Source of the DNA: Chara braunii
Lineage: Eukaryota > Streptophyta > Charophyceae > Charales > Characeae
Assembly (NCBI GenBank): GCA_003427395.1
Contig: BFEA01000132.1
Location: 1,091,416 to 1,132,407 of the forward strand
Reading direction: 5' to 3'
Length of the DNA stretch: 40,992 bases
A model generated the notes under the pieces. That model made no database searches, was not told the DNA's origin, and saw only the letters and a program-made list of their open reading frames with translations. Made by a program: the position numbers and the translations under genes. Shown here piece by piece: positions 20,110-30,389 of the stretch (within the stretch, counting starts at the first letter, position 1; each line of letters starts with the position of its first letter).

Positions 20110-21606
20110 TCAGTTTGTCTATTGATGTCCTAACTGTCGGCACCAGAAACCACCACCCTTTGCTTGGAGGTAGGTTCGCTCCTCCGGCGTAAGTTTCGTG
20201 AGATGGGTTGGGTGGGTGTTCACGGGAGGATGGCTGGAGCGTTCTCTCTTTTCCATTCGCATGAGGTGAATGGCGGAGAGTTCGTCAGAGGAGAGTGATG
20301 TGGTGTCTAGTGGATTGGAGAGGATGTCGAGGTCGGGGGCGGAGAACTCGTCCGAGGAGGCAGAGAGAGAGGATTTTGTCGATGATGTTATGAAAGAATC
20401 ATGGGCGGGGTGAGGCGGATGTGGGTGCATCCGTATACGGGGTGAGGAATTTGTCTAGGTGAATGGCGCGGTTGAGGAGATCGGAGAGAGACATGGGGGG
20501 GTCGTGGACGAGGGAGGCGGCTAGGTCCGTGCGGCATCCCCGTTTGAAGCGGGAGATGAATGCGGCATCGCTGACCTAGTTAAGGGGGATGTGTTGCTGC
20601 AACGCACAGACGTATTGAACAAAGCGGTCGGTCGGGCCGTTCTGTCGAAGACGGCAGAGTTGCTCAAAGTAGTCATCGACCGTCTTTTGTGGTCGGAATG
20701 TGCAGGTGATGAGATTGGCCCACTGAAGGAAGGAATGGGGTTCCTAGTTTGCGTGTTGGTGGTTAGCTCGTTCAGTGCACCACCAACGAAGCGGCGCCTT
20801 CCTGTAACTTGGTGCTGGCAATAGGGAGCCAGTGTGTGACAGGGACATTGTGGAGGGAGAAGGCGTCGTATAGTTTGCTGAGAAAGACGAAGACGTCCTC
20901 GTGGGGAAGGCCGGTGAAGGGGCGGATATCCATTGACCGGAAGGATGGGGGAATGTTACCCGTTAAGGGTGTTGTGGTGGTGACGGTGTTGAAATCAACT
21001 TTGGGTGAGGAGGACGGTACCCGGGTGAAGTCGGTAGTGGGATTGGTCGGGAGGAGTGTGGACGGAGGAGGTATTGGGATAACGGGAAGCAGGGCTTGAG
21101 GTGTGGGGGTGACCTGGGTATGGGTGGGAGTGATAGTGGATGAAGTCATGAGGGGTTTTGGCTGGGAGGGAATGGTTGATGAATGCGTGACAGCGGGGGT
21201 TGTCGTCTTGGTGACCAAGGTGGAGGTAGTGGTGGATGAAGGTGGAGGTGGATGACGTGCTAGTGGAGAGGGGGGTGGATGTGGAGGATGGGGTGATTGG
21301 TGTAGATGTGGGGGCAGAGGATGGGGGAAAGGTGGTGGCAACCGAGGTGGGGGGGGGGGATGTGGTGGTGACGACCTTGATGGCGGGGGTGTGGCTTTCA
21401 ATGGTGGTCACAAGAGTAGAGATGGAGGAAACTGATGCTTTGATGTCGTCCATGGATGACTTGAGGGATGTCATCATGCAGAGAAGTGTTGCGAGGTCGA
21501 TGGCGGCATCGGATGTCCGTGTTTGCTCGCCTACAAGGTTGCGGGCAATGCTGTTGACGGAGTCAGTGCGGATGTCGGACATATTAATGCTAGATGATTG
21601 GGCCAT
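20110..21606 (-). pseudogene. gag: gag of the minus-strand chromovirus, decayed
   Basis: It starts at an ATG (21,606) with a Ser-rich N-terminus, then a long Pro/Thr/Ser-rich stretch in which the frame shifts. The capsid-like domain follows (about 21,000-20,800 and 20,720-20,460), with a Trp-Ala-Asn-Leu-Ile run and an Arg-Phe-Lys-Arg-Gly run near 20,550. A TAG at about 20,579 interrupts it. The zinc knuckle near 20,150 has lost two of its ligands: the first Cys position is Gly and the last Cys position is a TGA (20,110-20,112). A TAG at 20,119-20,121 falls between them. Confidence 0.75.
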
Positions 21607-21712
21607 GGTGGGGGAGGAAGCGGTGGTAGCGGCGGCCGAGGAGCGGCGGCAGCAGCGGCGGCGGGGGCGGGGAGGGCGTTGAGAGTTTTTGGTTGAGCAT
21701 GGCATATGCCCC

Positions 21713-21728
21713 GGGGGGGGGGGGGGGG
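21713..21728. repeat. G16 homopolymer
   Basis: Sixteen G residues after CCCC, just upstream of the minus-strand gag. Runs like this are error-prone in short-read assemblies and may mark a weak join. Confidence 0.9.
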
Positions 21729-21779
21729 TTCCTATTTACAAGAGTAGAACGTCATCAATTGATTTAGCAATAAAGGTAA

Positions 21780-23275
21780 TTCCCAAATAAAATTCACAAA
21801 AAAAGAATTAATTTTGAATAGATTAATTCGGAATTGAATTTTTCTAAGAATAATTGGTGAAACTCAAAAGGTATTTTGCAGGATTTTTACAAGAAGATGT
21901 TAAAATTTTGAAAAAGGGATGATTGATTTCAAATAAAGAGATTAATTGAATTTAGTCGAAATCAATTGAGGAATTCAGAATAGCAAAAAAAGAAAAGTAC
22001 TTTCGAATTATATAAAAAAAGGAATTCCGAAAGAAAATTTTGAAAAAGAATTGCGAAAAGGAAATTGATTATGATGTATTTCAAGAAAATTTTTGAAAAT
22101 GAATCTGAAATATACGAGAAAAAGAATTAATTAAAATTATTTTTGAATTTCGAAAAAGAAATATCAAAAAGGAATTTGATTAATTCGAACGTATTTTCAA
22201 AGTTTTTGAAAAAGAATGAAGTAAAAGTAGTTGCGAATTTCGAAAAAGAAATGTTTAGAAAGAATTGGTTAAACCACTAGTACCTTCGCCAGTGTTGGGA
22301 AATTACGAGGTTTAGCCAGTTCCCGAAGAAATCGGGGGTGGGACACAGGGTCAGCAATGTCCCATAAATCTGAATTTTATAATGCCGCAAGTGAAAAGAA
22401 AAAGGAAAAAAAAAAAAATGCTTTCTCTACTGCAATGATGTTGGGTAGGGTAGTCCACGACGCCGTGCTCACAATCTTCCTCCACAGAATGCACCTTACA
22501 GGTAAAACCACATTCTGAACGTTATTGTTTTCTTTTTTTTCTTGGTCGTGTGTTTCTTATGAGTCCCCTATCCGTATATTGCTCAAGCTGTCCGTGATCT
22601 GCTCAAGCTGTGCTTTGTCAAAGGATTGTAAGGCTCATCACACTGGCACTTTAGAGGAATGTATCCAGCCATTTTCATGGCCGGATCAATGTGTCCATTT
22701 TTTTCCCCTTCTATTCTCTTTTTGGAATCTGACAACTTGGCCATGGGGTTGAGATGCCCTTATTGAGGGCACACTTACACTACCACTTCCAAGAATGTAT
22801 ACAACTGCAATCACGACCAAAGCTTTGTTTCCTTTTTTTTATTCTCCTTCTTTTCTGAGGTTCACGGCCGCAATTTTTTCTTTTTTTTTTTTTTTTTTTG
22901 GTTCTTTCCGTGAGAGTACCAGAAAGAAAACGGAGTGGTACCCAAGCTCGGCAAACTCGAAGCGCAGTGAAATTCAGGGTCGGCAAAACAGGCTCGGAGG
23001 TACTGGTGGTTTAATCCCAAGGAAAATAATTAAATTAATTCTTTAATATTTTCGAATTACAAAAATTATTTTCGTAATTTTAAATGTTTTTGGAAAAAAA
23101 ATGTCGAAAAAAGTAAATTTCTTTTTCGAATTTCGAAGAAGAAATGCCGAGAAAGAATGATTAATCCTACGTATTTTCGTAAAAGAAAATATTTTTGAAA
23201 AAGAAATGTCGAGAAAGATAGCTTATTAAGTATTTTCAAATTTACAAGAATTTCAAATGGATTCTAAAATAAAAA
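21780..23275. repeat. AT-rich degenerate tandem repeat, interrupted by a transposon
   Basis: The word TTTCGAAAAAGAAAT and its variants recur, for example at 22,147 and 22,237 (90 bp apart), with more decayed copies from 21,790. The same kind of sequence resumes at 23,030-23,260 after the inverted-repeat transposon at 22,269-23,014. No protein-coding potential is seen. Confidence 0.65.
22269..23014. mobile_element. Non-autonomous inverted-repeat transposon, copy A
   Basis: It begins TTAAACCACTAGTACCT and ends AGGTACTGGTGGTTTAA, which form imperfect terminal inverted repeats with TTAA at each outer edge. Length is about 746 bp. It is homologous at both ends and in patches inside to copy B (25,370-26,027). 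The interior is pyrimidine-rich with T tracts (about 22,878-22,899) and no transposase, so movement would need an enzyme from elsewhere. TTAA at both edges would fit a piggyBac-type duplication, but the inverted repeat does not match a family I can name. Confidence 0.75.
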
Positions 23276-23410
23276 AATAATAGATAAAGGAATAAACGAG
23301 TTTTTGATGTAAATCGAGGGCGGAGCGATCCTATCTACTATCGATTGGGTGGTAGGGTAGTAGGTAGGGTTAAAAAGGGGGGAAAAGGTAGATGGGTGAG
23401 GGAATGTCGG

Positions 23411-23572
23411 ATGGCACCAAAAACAAAATCCGAAAGTGGCAGAGGCGGGATTTGAGAACGGGCGCCAACTGCAGAGGGCGCCAACAGTCAGAAACTGGAG
23501 ATCAGAGACTCCAAAAAAAATAGAATAGCAGCCTGGCGGGTGGGGGATCGAGCCCTGGCTGGGTCCGTAACA
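23411..23572 (-). repeat. Direct repeat flanking the minus-strand element (right copy)
   Basis: Partner of 17,611-17,786. On the minus strand it starts TGTTACGGACCC and would be the start of a 5' LTR for the element at 18,839-21,606, but it can be matched for only about 165 bp. Confidence 0.65.
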
Positions 23573-24400
23573 ATAACCTTGCATCATGATAGTACTGACA
23601 CAAAATAACCGCAAGGGCGATCATGTCAATCATCGAAGGTGCGAAGTCGAGGGGACAGCGTGCAAACGCGAACGAGTTGCTGAGTGTGATGGGGAAGACA
23701 ACGAAAGACTAAAAAGAAAAGGACTGTCGAACGCGATCAAGAAGGCAACCACATTAGAGCATGTGGGAGACAAAGGGTGCCCTCACGGTAAGAGCACAAG
23801 CATAGACATTGCTCCGCTACTTACTAAATATGGAAAATGAGAATGAAACTCCCTCTAGAACACGGAAAGATACACAGGCAAATCGAGGCTGAATCTCCCA
23901 CTCCGTATTCGAACCCGATTACATTGTGCGATTCTTCGCCTCAGTTGAGTGCTTCTATTCCCAACTCCTTTTTTCCTCCTCCTCTTCCTTTCCTCTTCCT
24001 CTTGTCTCCAGCATGCCTCCCTTTATTCAATGCACCTGGCCAGCCCCTGGTGAGGTTGCACAATTTCTGACGAATGCAACAATGAGGCAACATGGTGACT
24101 ACGAGGAAGAACAACACAAAAGCAGGGCATCGCGTTCCACTGCCCACCAAATGTGCAAAGGAGAATGAATCTTCCGCTAGGATACGGAAAGATACATTGC
24201 CATATACGGTTGTTATGATTATTTTGTCTTTGGCGCATGTAGTGAGCCTCCCCCTCACCTCGATGTGGTACTCTCTCCTGTTCATAACCATTAACGCCTG
24301 CTTACACCTCTTTCAGATGTGCCTGGTCTCGTTCTCGGCCAGGTAAATTCGAGGATAAAATGATCAAAACGCTGCCTACTCTCTCGTTACTTTGATATCG
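23573..24400. other. Intergenic with two single-arm copies of the 16-kb hairpin repeat
   Basis: Segments 23,821-23,880 and 24,146-24,200 resemble the arm of the palindrome cluster at 15,961-16,229 (an AATGAGAATGAA or GAGAATGAATCTTCCG core). Both are followed by a CGGAAAGATACA word. No gene is recognised between them. Confidence 0.55.
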
Positions 24401-24748
24401 TTATCTAGCCACGCCCGCCTGGCTCCGTGCCTTGATCCAAGATCCGAACTCCATCAAGTGCTTGAGATTTGGGCCTGGCACCTTGTCCCCCGATTCACCC
24501 TTTTCTTCTCCCGTCACCTTCAATACCCTCCTTTCCAAAGCTTTTTCCCCAGCTTCATGCCCACTCTTTCCCCCCTCGTCGTGGTACTTCTTCTTGACAA
24601 CTCCACGCTTTACCTTGATCCACTCAGTCACGGACGTTGATAGTTCCAGTCCCTCTCTTTCCTCGATCTTAACCCCGTGGCACAGCCTGCACCACTTCTG
24701 ACCCCTTCGACCCGATTCGGTAAGGACACCTGGTTGGTATTGCCAAGT
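24401..24748 (-). CDS. Hypothetical Lys/Glu-rich protein fragment with a CxxC pair
   Basis: The minus-strand frame is open for 115 codons between a TGA at 24,749-24,751 and a stop at 24,401. Its first part has a Trp-Cys-Arg-Leu-Cys-His run, a possible half of a zinc site. The rest is Lys/Glu/Gly-rich and hydrophilic. Near the upstream edge no good ATG exists, so it is an exon or a remnant. It reads in the same direction as the frame at 24,785-25,138. Function is unknown. Confidence 0.3.
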   Translation of the reverse strand, partial: TWQYQPGVLTESGRRGQKWCRLCHGVKIEEREGLELSTSVTEWIKVKRGVVKKKYHDEGGKSGHEAGEKALERRVLKVTGEEKGESGDKVPGPNLKHLMEFGSWIKARSQAGVAR

Positions 24749-24784
24749 TCATGCAACCGTTGATACGCAACCCCCAAGCCACCA

Positions 24785-25133
24785 TTATGCCCGACTAGGC
24801 ACGGACACTTTCCTTTTCAACCTCATGCTCTCCCGGCGCCTGCTCCCTTTATCCAGCATCCTAATGTCACCAATGGGCTGGCCTAGCCTGGCCATACGAG
24901 AGCGCTCTCTCATGCAAGTCTGTTCTCCCCCCCTGTTCTTTCCTCTCAGGCCATTCTCGGCACTTCTTCGCCACTCCTTTTTCTTCCAACTCCCCTTGTC
25001 ATCAACTTCCTCTTTCCCCCTCTCGGTCTGAGTGCTTCTTTTCATGACATCGGTAGTGTCATATAGGTTCGACGCATCGAATCCCTCGATGGGTTCTGAA
25101 CTAGCAGAGCAGAGGAATTTCAACAGCATCATG
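24785..25133 (-). CDS. Hypothetical basic protein fragment next to a transposon end
   Basis: A minus-strand frame of about 117 residues, strongly charged (Arg, Lys, Glu), with a short hydrophobic N-terminus. Its upstream edge coincides with the end of the inverted-repeat element that starts at 25,134, so any earlier coding sequence would have been separated by that insertion. Another minus-strand frame with ordinary composition lies on the far side (26,195-26,440). No domain is recognised, and chance remains possible. Confidence 0.25.
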
Positions 25134-26194
25134 CACACGTGGTCAACGACACTTTGAATCTTCGCGGAAACTAATTATGAAGTGGAGATGTTTCAACATT
25201 TTTTAAGTTCTATGAAATTGAGTAGCAACAATTTAAAAAGCGTTCAGAATGTTGAATGGCCCTGCTTCGAATAAATCTTCAAAACGTTCAGCGTTCGCCT
25301 CCCCTGCCCGAGTGCTTATGAACGCTAAGCATTATGAAGACTCTGAAGTGGTGCATCCACAAAAATTGCTTAAACCACCACTACCTTTCCAAGTTGTTGT
25401 CCCATTTGGGAAAATGACCTCATCCGAGAAGTTCGGGGGTCCAGCGCAGGGTCGGTAGGAAAGGGAAAAAAAAGAAAAGATTGGGACCCCGTGGTTCTGT
25501 AGTGAGGAACAAACAAACAAACAAACAAAGAACTTCGGAACGAGCGACTTCGGGGAAGGCACTCACGAGGTGGAAGTCACATAAGTGTTCTGAGGAATGT
25601 ATCTGGCCAGCATGTGGGGAACGTGATTGATTATGTTTTAGTTTTTGTTTTGGTGCCCTGCCCGCGAGGCAGGGCGGATTTGACTGGGGGCAGCCAACTG
25701 CCTCACGCACGTGATACTCATACGTGCACTGTAGCATCCTGAATTGGAACGCGATAGCAGCACAAGGGAAGTTTTTTTTTCTCGCCCTTCATCTGTTTTT
25801 CATACGAACAGATGCCCTCACAGAGGGGCACAGTCTCACCAGCACCTCGTAGAATATATATGATGCCTGATGGCTATCATGAAGGGAAGTTTCTTTTTTT
25901 TCCCTTTCTTCTTCGTTTTTCGTGAGGACCAGTTTAGAAATAAGAACGGGACCCAGGCTCGACAAAACTCCGTGTGCAATGAAATTCACGTTCGACAAAA
26001 ACAGGTTCGGAGGTAGTGGTGGTTTAAGGGTGAAAATTTAACATTTTGAAGAGTTATCCAAAGTAGGGGCATTCAAAGTTCTCAAGGCTTTTTAAATCGT
26101 TGCAACTCGATTTCAGATAACTTAAAAAATGTTGAAACATCTCCATTTCAGAATTAGTTTTGGTGAAGATTCGCAGTGTCATTGACCACGTGTG
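25134..26194. mobile_element. Element with long (about 160 bp) inverted repeats, containing copy B
   Basis: The left arm 25,134-25,292 and right arm 26,038-26,194 are reverse complements with moderate mismatch. The outer ends read CACACGTGGTCAA and TTGACCACGTGTG. The central part is mostly another transposon (25,370-26,027). No transposase is present. Arms this long are usual in Mutator-like or foldback elements, but no clear 9-bp target duplication was seen, so the class is open. Confidence 0.75.
25370..26027. mobile_element. Non-autonomous inverted-repeat transposon, copy B (nested)
   Basis: The ends TTAAACCACCACTACCT and AGGTAGTGGTGGTTTAA form a near-perfect inverted repeat of 17 or more bases with TTAA at both edges. 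Length is about 658 bp. It shares with copy A the terminal sequence, a GAGGAATGTATC word near 25,592, and the closing GAAATTCA...GACAAAAACAGG block. It contains a (CAAA)n-like run at 25,508-25,528. It has no coding capacity. It sits inside the longer inverted-repeat element and so is the later insertion, or was carried by it. Confidence 0.78.
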
Positions 26195-26443
26195 GGGGCA
26201 TGGTGGCTACCTTCTGTGTTTGAGCCACGTTGTCCACCCCTATGTACGAGTGATGGTGGGCGTACGCATCCGATCCTGAGTTTAATGAGCCAGGTCTGCG
26301 TATTTTTGTTTTCCGCGAGGCATGCGATAGGTGCCCTGCTAAGTCTAAACTTTCAACATATAGTTGTTGGGTAATACCCTTATGCTTTGCGATTCTGAAC
26401 ATTCTTGAACAGACCGTGTCTCTTATATTTTTTATCATACCCC
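26195..26443. other. Short spacer between two mobile elements
   Basis: About 250 bp between the inverted-repeat element and the 5' LTR. A minus-strand frame with ordinary amino-acid composition crosses it (26,154-26,588), but it runs into both neighbours and is not convincing as a gene by itself. Confidence 0.4.
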
Positions 26444-27456
26444 TGCAGTAACCTTGTTCAGAAGTAGCCTGGGGCCCAAAACTCGGCCCCAGGCAACGCA
26501 GACCTGAGTTGGTCTGTGCTAGGTTGTGTGACCAATTCACGCCCAGGCCGGAGTCTGTCGCGAATGGCTGTGTGACCGAACGCTGCACACAGGAAGGTCA
26601 AAGTCAACTGTAGAGTCAAAGGTACCGCACCCAGGCCCTTGGTTGGATACGCTCACTTGTTGTGCGCAGGTACCCAGACAGCATCCAGACCGGAGGGAAT
26701 TCGGTTTCAAAACAATATGGGCCCTCGTTTGCATTGAGATCTGGACGGTTGAGGGATGCAGCATCCAGGGTCCAGACCCGGCGTCAACGCTACATAAGCG
26801 TTGACTTCCTGGCTTTGACATTCATTCTGTCTTGCATCAATGCTGACTTCACGCGTTGACGACGCGACGCTGGCTCGACGCTGCGACGCTGGTGGACGCT
26901 GGCTTTTGTGCTGGCATTTGTGAGATTGCGGCGACGCGCTGCTGGCTGGGCATTTGTGAGATTGCGGCGACGCGCTGCTGGCTGGGCATGCTGACGTGGC
27001 AGCTGCCATGCGTTGTTGCTGATGTGGCTGCTGCCGCGTGTTATATTGCTGGGACTACGTGACCGGCACTGCTGTTCTGTTTCGTCGTCACTTCAGGAGG
27101 AGATCAGGACTGTGGAGAGGTCGTGGATACGTACCTGTTTGTCTTCATGTCGACATTGCTCCAGCGCTGATGAGGGACTGATTAGACGTGCCAGTGGCTC
27201 ATTGTAGCAGGACTTCAAATATGTGTTCAGACTATTGATTATTTGAGGTGGCGATCGAGGAGGGAGCCCGAAGCAGGAGCGCGCATTGTATATTTTTCCT
27301 CTCCTTTGTCTAATCTCCCTCCTCTCTCCTTCGTATGTGTAGGATTATCTCATCTCATTCTTTCTGGACACGATTTTGATTATTGATAATCATCAGCGGC
27401 TAGATATTCTAGACTTGCATTGTTGACGAGTGTTTTCACGATCTGGGTTCATTGCA
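26444..27456 (+). repeat. 5' LTR of the chromovirus
   Basis: It runs from TGCAGTAACC to ATTGCA, three bases before the primer-binding site. It is highly similar to 33,989-34,979. It differs from its partner by a tandem 36-bp duplication (26,914-26,949 and 26,950-26,985), where the 3' copy has one unit plus a different insert. It carries a TGACGTGG motif at 26,992-26,999 and a TGATGTGG at 27,020. Confidence 0.9.
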
Positions 27457-27459
27457 ATT

Positions 27460-27471
27460 TGGTATCGGAGC
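27460..27471 (+). promoter_or_regulatory. Primer-binding site for initiator tRNA-Met
   Basis: TGGTATCGGAGC is three bases after the 5' LTR. It is complementary, with one mismatch, to the 3' end of initiator tRNA-Met, the primer for minus-strand DNA synthesis. Confidence 0.9.
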
Positions 27472-28522
27472 ATACTCCTGATGATGATGCGCACTAGGTA
27501 AGTGTTACGAGCATGTATGAAGCGATGACTACGCGATCTGACGTGGACAACGACGACGAACGCTGGTGAAGCTGACGTGGAATACTGACGTGGAACAGGC
27601 TTGCTGGCGAGGAGACGGATCCCGACGAGCGTGCTGACATGGCAGTCGGGATCCCGACCTGGAGTGACCGTGGACCAGCCAAGATCGCAATATTGAAGTT
27701 GCGATCCCTTGCTGACGTGGCATACTTTGTGCCACGTCCAAGGACTTTGTCGCTGCAGATTGCTGATGTGGCAATCTCACGTGCGACTTGGTCCCAGTGA
27801 GGTGTTGACGTGACCTTGGAGGTCGAGGCTGACTGTTGACGGGGCAGGGAAGGTTCATCACACCAGTTTCCTACGTGGTGATCACCTGCTGATGTGGCAT
27901 TTGCTCCATTGGCTGACGCGACATTGTCTTGATTGGCTGGTACGGCGACGGTATCACAACAAGACACGTGGAAGTGGCACGTGTGAAGGACAGAGGACAC
28001 ATTTGCTGACATGGCATCCCTACTGCTGGTTGATTGGATATTGATGTGTTGACGTGGCAGGATCTGCTGTGTTGGCACGCCAGGGATGACATGTGGCAGG
28101 CAAGAGGAGCACTCCGGAGACGACGGTGGTACGACTGATTGAAAGACATGAGACAGCTGTAGCGCCAGCTGTCACGAGGGGTGGAACATCGCATTGACAC
28201 TAGGACGACACAAAGGCAAAGAAGAAGAAGGATTGCTGACAAACTGTTTGTGTTGATATTGGCATACTTACCTTGTCGTTTGCTGTGTTGTGGTGTTGTG
28301 CGTACTTGTGTGTTGTATCTGATCACACGGGCCTGAAGTGGTACCTGCACACTCTCGAGTAGGACGTCATCACACAGACAAAGAACAACAATAGTTAGGA
28401 ATAGAAATAATTGTATTTATTTTTCTCTTCGGTTGTTAGAAATCTTGTTGTTGGAGATCAGTGCGGCCGTGGAATTTATTACTGCTTATTAATTGTTTAT
28501 TGTGCGGCAGAGACACACCACG
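27472..28522 (+). promoter_or_regulatory. Leader with an array of TGACGTGG-like motifs
   Basis: Within 27,539-28,057 there are five exact TGACGTGG words (27,539, 27,573, 27,586, 27,713, 28,050) and several one-base variants (TGACATGG at 27,634 and 28,007, TGATGTGG at 27,764 and 27,890, TGACGTGA at 27,806), most set in GCTGACGTGGCA-like context. The ACGT core in a TGACGTGG frame is the known target type of bZIP factors. The LTRs hold further copies. No gene lies here; a long antisense open frame (27,494-28,078) is read as a by-product of the repeats. Confidence 0.6.
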
Positions 28523-30339
28523 ATGTCTTTTCTCTGGAATTCTCTGAAATTGTCAGTGCTTACTCGTTTTATTCCTCTTCTCTTCTACCCAGTCTCACTC
28601 ATGTTTGCTGTTGATGAGGAGACTCCTGACCCCCGAACTGAGCAGCAAGTAAAAGAGCGGAAGAAAGTCTTGATTGCCCGTTTGGACAAACTAATTTCTG
28701 AACTTCATGATGCCGGTGAAGATGTTGAGGCTCATGTTTGGAGCCTGTTCGATTTAAGAGCATTACATAATGCTATTGAATTGGTTGAGACAGGCACCAA
28801 CGTCATTCAGGTTCAGGATATACTAATCAAGTGTCGCCAGACACTTAATAAGTATATCATGGATCAACTCTCCAAGCTTGCTGACCGAAAAGAAGAAGGA
28901 GAAAGGTTGTGTTTGAAGAAACCGTGGATGAAAATATCAGACAACTTGAAGAAGCACTAGAGAGAGAAAAGAAGAGGAAAAAAGAATTGAGAAAGAAAAA
29001 GACTGAACAGCAAGAACAAAAAATTCAAGAAATTAGACAAACTGTTGTCAAGACCGAAGGGGAAGAACATGATATTTCTGTGGCTCAGCTTGTGACTTAC
29101 CTTGCCCACCTGGAAATGAAAATCGATCAGTATGGTGAACAAATGCAGTCACAAATCGATGATGTGGCCGCAGGACTACGGATAATCATGAATCTGGTCA
29201 AGGGAAAGAACCAGGTAACGGAAAAGGTCAAGGAAGAAAAGACCGGAAAGCCAGAGAAACTAATGGAAGATGCAATGAAGTCTCTTACTGTACAAACTCA
29301 GAAACCGGAAGAGAAGAAACCGGTAGAGAAGAAAGGAGAACCTTCGAGTCCGCCGAAGTCTCCAAATGGGGAAAAGGACCACACCACACGACCTGAGAAA
29401 CCCAAGAGAAAGGAGAAGGTAAAAATGAAATTGCCTTTCACACTCTGCAACAAGAACGATGAAAATTTATTGTTGTGGATTGCCGAGATTCAAACATATT
29501 GTAGTACGGCCCCTGTTGAAATCGATTCCAAGGTTGCTTTCTCTACTTCTTGTCTTGGGGGGGAAGCTAAGAAATGGGTGTTGGCCGAAGCCAATGCGGC
29601 AGGGTTTGATGACGTTGGGGAGTGGGTTGCAACATTGACTCTAAAGCAGTTCCTTGGTTAGATCAAGGAACGCTTCCTGGACAAAACGACGGCCGACAAG
29701 GCCTTTGACCAGCTCACTACCATTGGTCAAAAACATTGGACCTCGGTAGAAGCTTTGTCTCGGAAAGTTGACCGGTTGTTGCAGGTTCCTTGATTGAACC
29801 TGCAAGTCAACCAAGTCTTGTACATCTATTCCCGTGCTCTGCCCGAGCCCATCCGTGGACAACTCGTGGCAGAGTCCAAGTCAGGTAAGTACAATTATAG
29901 GCAGTTTCGGGACTTCTCAGGTAAAGAATTTGTATGCGTCTGTGGTGAAGTATGGTGGTGGTGCAGGTACAGGTAAGCGGATACTTTGGCGCCAAAAGCG
30001 CCAGGACCACACCGTCGTCGTTTTTTACGACGATACTATGGAGAAGTGGCCATTGGAGGCCGAGGGTGTGGCGAGCAGCAGTGAGTCCGGGAAGGGGGAA
30101 GTCACTGCTGCTGTGGTCAACAAGGGAGGACCACGACCACCGGTAATGAAGAAGAAGAAACCACGCTCGTTCCAGACCATCCCGGGATTGCGGTCGGGAA
30201 GCCATGGGAAAAGATGGGGATGTCACAGAAAACGTGGCAAGAAAGAATGGATAATGCACAATGTCTGAAGTGTGGTACCCCAGGGCATGTGATTGTATGG
30301 TGCCCGCTTATCCGAAACCCAAAAGCGAGCCGCCAGTAG
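28523..30339 (+). pseudogene. gag: gag of the chromovirus, broken
   Basis: Gag forms the particle and binds element RNA. The start is the ATG at 28,523 or, more likely, 28,601. The first part is a charged helical region. The frame shifts near 28,900 into a long Glu/Lys/Gln-rich coiled-coil segment, a Pro/Lys-rich linker and then the retrotransposon gag domain (about 29,420-29,890). This domain is interrupted by TAG at 29,659-29,661 and TGA at 29,791-29,793, both in the same frame. A further shift occurs near 29,920. The CCHC zinc knuckle (Cys-x2-Cys-x4-His-x4-Cys) is intact at 30,262-30,303, in the frame that held the gag domain. The long coiled-coil N-terminus is unusual for a short gypsy Gag. 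Confidence 0.8.
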
Positions 30340-30389
30340 GAGTAGCATCTGCTCCTACTGAGTATAAGGGTTTGGACCAAGATGAAGGT

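Larger units (their letters stand above)
18839..21606 (-). mobile_element. Deleted minus-strand chromovirus (gag joined to integrase-chromodomain)
   Basis: Reading right to left: gag start (21,606), Pro/Thr/Ser-rich linker, gag capsid domain, decayed zinc knuckle (about 20,110-20,150), then within about 120 bp the integrase core and a chromodomain ending at a TAG (18,839). Protease, reverse transcriptase and RNase H are missing, so a deletion of pol joins gag to integrase. Candidate LTR ends are the direct repeats at 17,611-17,786 and 23,411-23,572, but these are unproven. The interval also contains many stops and frameshifts. Confidence 0.8.

Noticed and set aside
20591-21682. Plus-strand open frames opposite the minus-strand gag
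   Set aside because: They are Val/Gly-rich mirror images of the Pro/Thr/Ser-rich gag linker on the minus strand.
27494-28078. 194-codon antisense open frame
   Set aside because: It lies in the leader of the chromovirus, opposite the direction of transcription. Its Ser/Thr/Gln-rich composition follows from the TGACGTGG-type repeats.
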